Positions 61,812-64,000 of a stretch of DNA of 64,000 nt are shown here, piece by piece (the stretch's first letter is position 1; the number at the start of each line of letters is the position of its first letter). This DNA comes from Bacteroides sp. (GTDB lineage: Bacteria; Bacillota; Clostridia; Oscillospirales; Acutalibacteraceae). A program made the position numbers and the translations under genes. The notes below the pieces were generated by a model that saw only the letters and a program-made list of their open reading frames with translations, was not told the origin of the DNA and did not search any database. The DNA lies in the NCBI GenBank assembly GCA_023665085.1, contig JAMPEQ010000006.1:1-64000 (forward strand), given 5' to 3'.

Positions 61812-63278
61812 ATGCTTAAAAGATGCCAGTCATTAATAATTGTATTTGTACTTATGTTTACAAGTATTGCAGGCAGATGCGGATATATTGCTATGAGTAA
61901 TTACTATACTGTTTCTGAAAGCTATAATTCATATACAATTGATGTCGGAGAACTGTATACAAATATTTTTGACAGATACGGCAGGCTTTTAAATAACTAT
62001 AAAAGTGAAAAAATTGCCGTGATTTCAACTAATGAAAAAGCGTTAAGCGAGCTTGATAAATTGTTTTACAGCAGTGAGGTTACTGAAATAAGAGAAGAGC
62101 TGTCAAAGGGATATCCTGTTAAAAGAAAAGTAAGTAAAAATTCATCATCAAAATATATTTCTCAGTTTGACAGAATAATACAGAATCCTGATGATATGCC
62201 TGCCAGAAATCTTCTTGATAAAACCTATGGCGGTCTCGAAAATTATGTTGATAAAAAAATAGGGGAGCTTTCGGTGAATTTTGCTGTCGATGCCAGAGGC
62301 AGACTCTTAAACGGAGACAGCGTAACAGTCAATGATGATAACTATGACTCCAGAGAAGGCGTGATTATAACCTTAGACAGTAAGCTGCAAAAAATTGCAG
62401 AGGATGCTTCAAAATATATTCAAAAAGGTGCAGTTATTATTCTTGATACTTCAACATCTCAGATTCTAGCTTCTGTAAGCCGTGGAAATGATTATGTAAA
62501 CAGGGCAGTTTCTTCGTATAGCGTCGGCTCGGTATTCAAGCTTGTGGTTTGTGCTTGTGCACTTGAGAATAATGTCAATATTAAATACGACTGCAAAAGC
62601 AGTATTACCGTTGGCGATACAACCTTTAATTGCCAGAAAAAGCATTCTCACGGATATCAGAATATGGAAGAGGCACTTGCAAATTCCTGTAACTGCTATT
62701 TTGTCAATCTTGCCTTGCACCTTGGTGCTGATAAAATTTGTGACACTGCCAAAAATCTCGGCTTTGGTGATTCTTATACTATTTATAATAACTGGAATAT
62801 AAATGCAGGCGCTTTTCCCGAAAATGATGTACTGGCTAATTCTAAAGGTCAGCTGGCTTTAATCGGATTCGGTCAGGGAATGCTTACAGACAGCCCTATG
62901 CATTTTGCATCGGTCATATCATGTATTGCAAACGGCGGAAAATATAATTCTCCAACGCTGGATTTTAATGAAAGCACATCTAAAAATACTCTTAGTGCCC
63001 GGACCTGCAGAATTCTCAGAAAGTATATGCATAATGTTGTCGTTAACGGTACCGGATATTTCGCAGATTATAAAAATTCTACCGCAGGCAAAACTGCCAC
63101 GGCGCAGAGCGGAGTTTTTGTTGACGGCAAAGAAATTCTTAACACTTGGTTTGCCGGCTTTTATCCATATAATAATCCCAAATATGCAATAGTAGTTATG
63201 CAGGAGGATGGTACGACAGGCTCTGAAAATTGCTGTCCCGTTTTTCGTACAATTGTTGAAAAAATAGACGAGCTGTAG
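61812..63278 (+). CDS. Class B penicillin-binding protein with altered KTG motif
   Basis: 488 residues: a membrane anchor (about 7-28), a dimerisation region (about 40-180), and a transpeptidase domain with S240-V-F-K243 (acylation motif), S292-C-N294, and K427-T-A429 where the third motif is normally KTG. No PASTA domain. It is related to FtsI/SpoVD/PBP2-type enzymes and sits near mltG, so a wall-synthesis or spore-cortex role is likely. ATG 61812 rather than 61800 is favoured because AGGGG abuts 61800, though 12 nt to 61812 is long. Confidence 0.82.
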   Translation: MLKRCQSLIIVFVLMFTSIAGRCGYIAMSNYYTVSESYNSYTIDVGELYTNIFDRYGRLLNNYKSEKIAVISTNEKALSELDKLFYSSEVTEIREELSKGYPVKRKVSKNSSSKYISQFDRIIQNPDDMPARNLLDKTYGGLENYVDKKIGELSVNFAVDARGRLLNGDSVTVNDDNYDSREGVIITLDSKLQKIAEDASKYIQKGAVIILDTSTSQILASVSRGNDYVNRAVSSYSVGSVFKLVVCACALENNVNIKYDCKSSITVGDTTFNCQKKHSHGYQNMEEALANSCNCYFVNLALHLGADKICDTAKNLGFGDSYTIYNNWNINAGAFPENDVLANSKGQLALIGFGQGMLTDSPMHFASVISCIANGGKYNSPTLDFNESTSKNTLSARTCRILRKYMHNVVVNGTGYFADYKNSTAGKTATAQSGVFVDGKEILNTWFAGFYPYNNPKYAIVVMQEDGTTGSENCCPVFRTIVEKIDEL

Positions 63279-63300
63279 TATAATATATGCGGGTGATTTT

Positions 63301-64000
63301 ATGGAGAAAAAACAAACGTCAAAAATTAAAACTTTGCTGATTTATCAGCTTCTTGAAAAATACAGTGATGAGGATAATCCCTTGTCCTCAACAGACCTTA
63401 TTGAAATGCTGGCTGAAAGAGGTATTCCCTGCGAGAGAAAAGCGGTCTACGCTGATGTAGAGGCTCTCAATTCAATCGGATGTGATATTCTTTCTGTAAA
63501 AAGTCCCAAGCGTGGCTTTTTTATGGCAGGGCGTAAGTTTGAGATACCTGAAGTTATGCTTCTTATCGATGCAGTTTCAAGTGCAGGCTTTATTACTCCT
63601 AAAAAAACAAACATTCTTGTGGATAAGCTGAAAACACTTGTGTCTGAAGAGCAGGCAAAATCACTTGTCAGTCAGGTTTATGTGGATTCTCCCTCTGCCA
63701 AATGTGATAATGAAGAAATCTATATTACTATAGATCATCTTCATGGTGCTATACAGTCAGGTAAAAAGGTTAAATTTGTCTATAAACGCAGAAGTATTGA
63801 TGTCGCAAATAAAAAGAGGCATACTGAAAAAACTTTTGTCGTTTCACCTTATGCTCTTATATGGAAAAGTGACCATTACTATTTAATCTGTAATAATGAA
63901 AAATATGATAACCTTCTTAATCTCAGAATAGACAGAATGAAAAAACTGCAGATTCTTGATGAAAACTGCAGAGATTTATCGGAAGTGTCATCATATACTG
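63301..64000 (+). CDS. WYL-domain transcriptional regulator (partial)
   Basis: The first 233 residues of a regulator cut by the window edge. A winged-helix domain (about 5-75: TLLIYQLLEKYSDE, LIEMLAERGIPCERKAVYAD) is followed by a linker and a WYL-type ligand domain beginning near 150 (GAIQSGKKVKFVYKRR, then VVSPYALIWKSDHYYLICNN). WYL proteins sense nucleic-acid or nucleotide ligands and regulate DNA-repair or defence genes. GGGTGA precedes ATG 63301 by 5 nt. The target is unknown. Confidence 0.85.
   Translation, partial: MEKKQTSKIKTLLIYQLLEKYSDEDNPLSSTDLIEMLAERGIPCERKAVYADVEALNSIGCDILSVKSPKRGFFMAGRKFEIPEVMLLIDAVSSAGFITPKKTNILVDKLKTLVSEEQAKSLVSQVYVDSPSAKCDNEEIYITIDHLHGAIQSGKKVKFVYKRRSIDVANKKRHTEKTFVVSPYALIWKSDHYYLICNNEKYDNLLNLRIDRMKKLQILDENCRDLSEVSSYT

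Overview
The window is low-GC chromosomal DNA from a Gram-positive, Clostridia-type bacterium, most likely a gut Oscillospiraceae/Ruminococcus-like member of the Eubacteriales. Supporting signs are A/T-rich codons, strong GGAGG-type ribosome sites, many sigma-A promoters with 17-bp spacers, PPi-dependent phosphofructokinase, an ECF transporter module, a SigH-like sigma factor, and the dgt-dnaG-rpoD order. No species can be named from the sequence alone. Most of the window is housekeeping. There is no insertion sequence, CRISPR array, rRNA or complete prophage.

Layout. 1-91: GC-rich palindrome and a terminator, probably the tail of a + strand transcript lying left of the window. 92-10420 (minus): arginine/carbamoyl-phosphate operon argC-argJ-argB-argD-argF-carA-carB, in which carB is fused in frame to a complete dapF; a sigma-A promoter and two ARG-box-like sites precede argC. 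10674-11845 (+): isolated phage-type lysis cassette (small TM/coiled-coil protein, holin, CHAP endolysin). 11955-15489: four minus-strand tRNAs (Thr, Asp, Ser, Ser), an M28 membrane peptidase, a PHP phosphoesterase and a DUF6512 membrane protein. 15639-17760 (minus): zinc-ribbon protein, SigH-like sigma factor, ychF. 17988-22331 (+): ilvB-ilvN-leuC-leuD and a small UPF0158-like gene. 22433-23599: cation efflux protein. 23795-36439 (+): ruvCAB, glmM, methyltransferase, ecfA1-A2-T, truA, DUF5711, CvpA-like, pgsA and a ClpE-type chaperone. 36496-36970 (+): tRNA Gly-Arg-His-Gln-Lys cluster.

37090-39475 (minus) is the most striking regulatory region. A secreted transglutaminase/triple-fibronectin-III protein is preceded by two tandem class-I c-di-GMP (GEMM) riboswitches, with an intrinsic terminator between them and a sigma-A promoter ahead of both. 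39550-40312 holds tRNA-Leu, an orphan gene and a tRNA-Leu gene broken in its anticodon loop that keeps its own promoter. 40394-41062 is a Cys/Pro-rich protein resembling exosporium or coat proteins. 41144-43486 (minus) is a CoA-transferase paired with a stand-alone E2-type acyltransferase. 43624-46368 (+) is a GH110-like galactosidase abutting PPi-phosphofructokinase. 46441-48200 carries a DUF2974 hydrolase and a nitroreductase. 48356-51015 is tex plus a YgjP-like metalloprotein. 51998-63278 is dgt-dnaG-rpoD, a tmk-like kinase, acyltransferase-like genes, DJ-1, formyl-THF cyclo-ligase, mltG, a U32 protein and a class-B PBP with an altered KTG motif. A WYL-domain regulator runs off the right edge.

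The main leads are the CarB-DapF fusion, the tandem c-di-GMP riboswitch array with a readable antiterminator hypothesis, the orphan lysis cassette and the split tRNA-Leu. Several start codons were moved inward from the longest reading frame because the ribosome site or promoter decides them; this is stated per gene.
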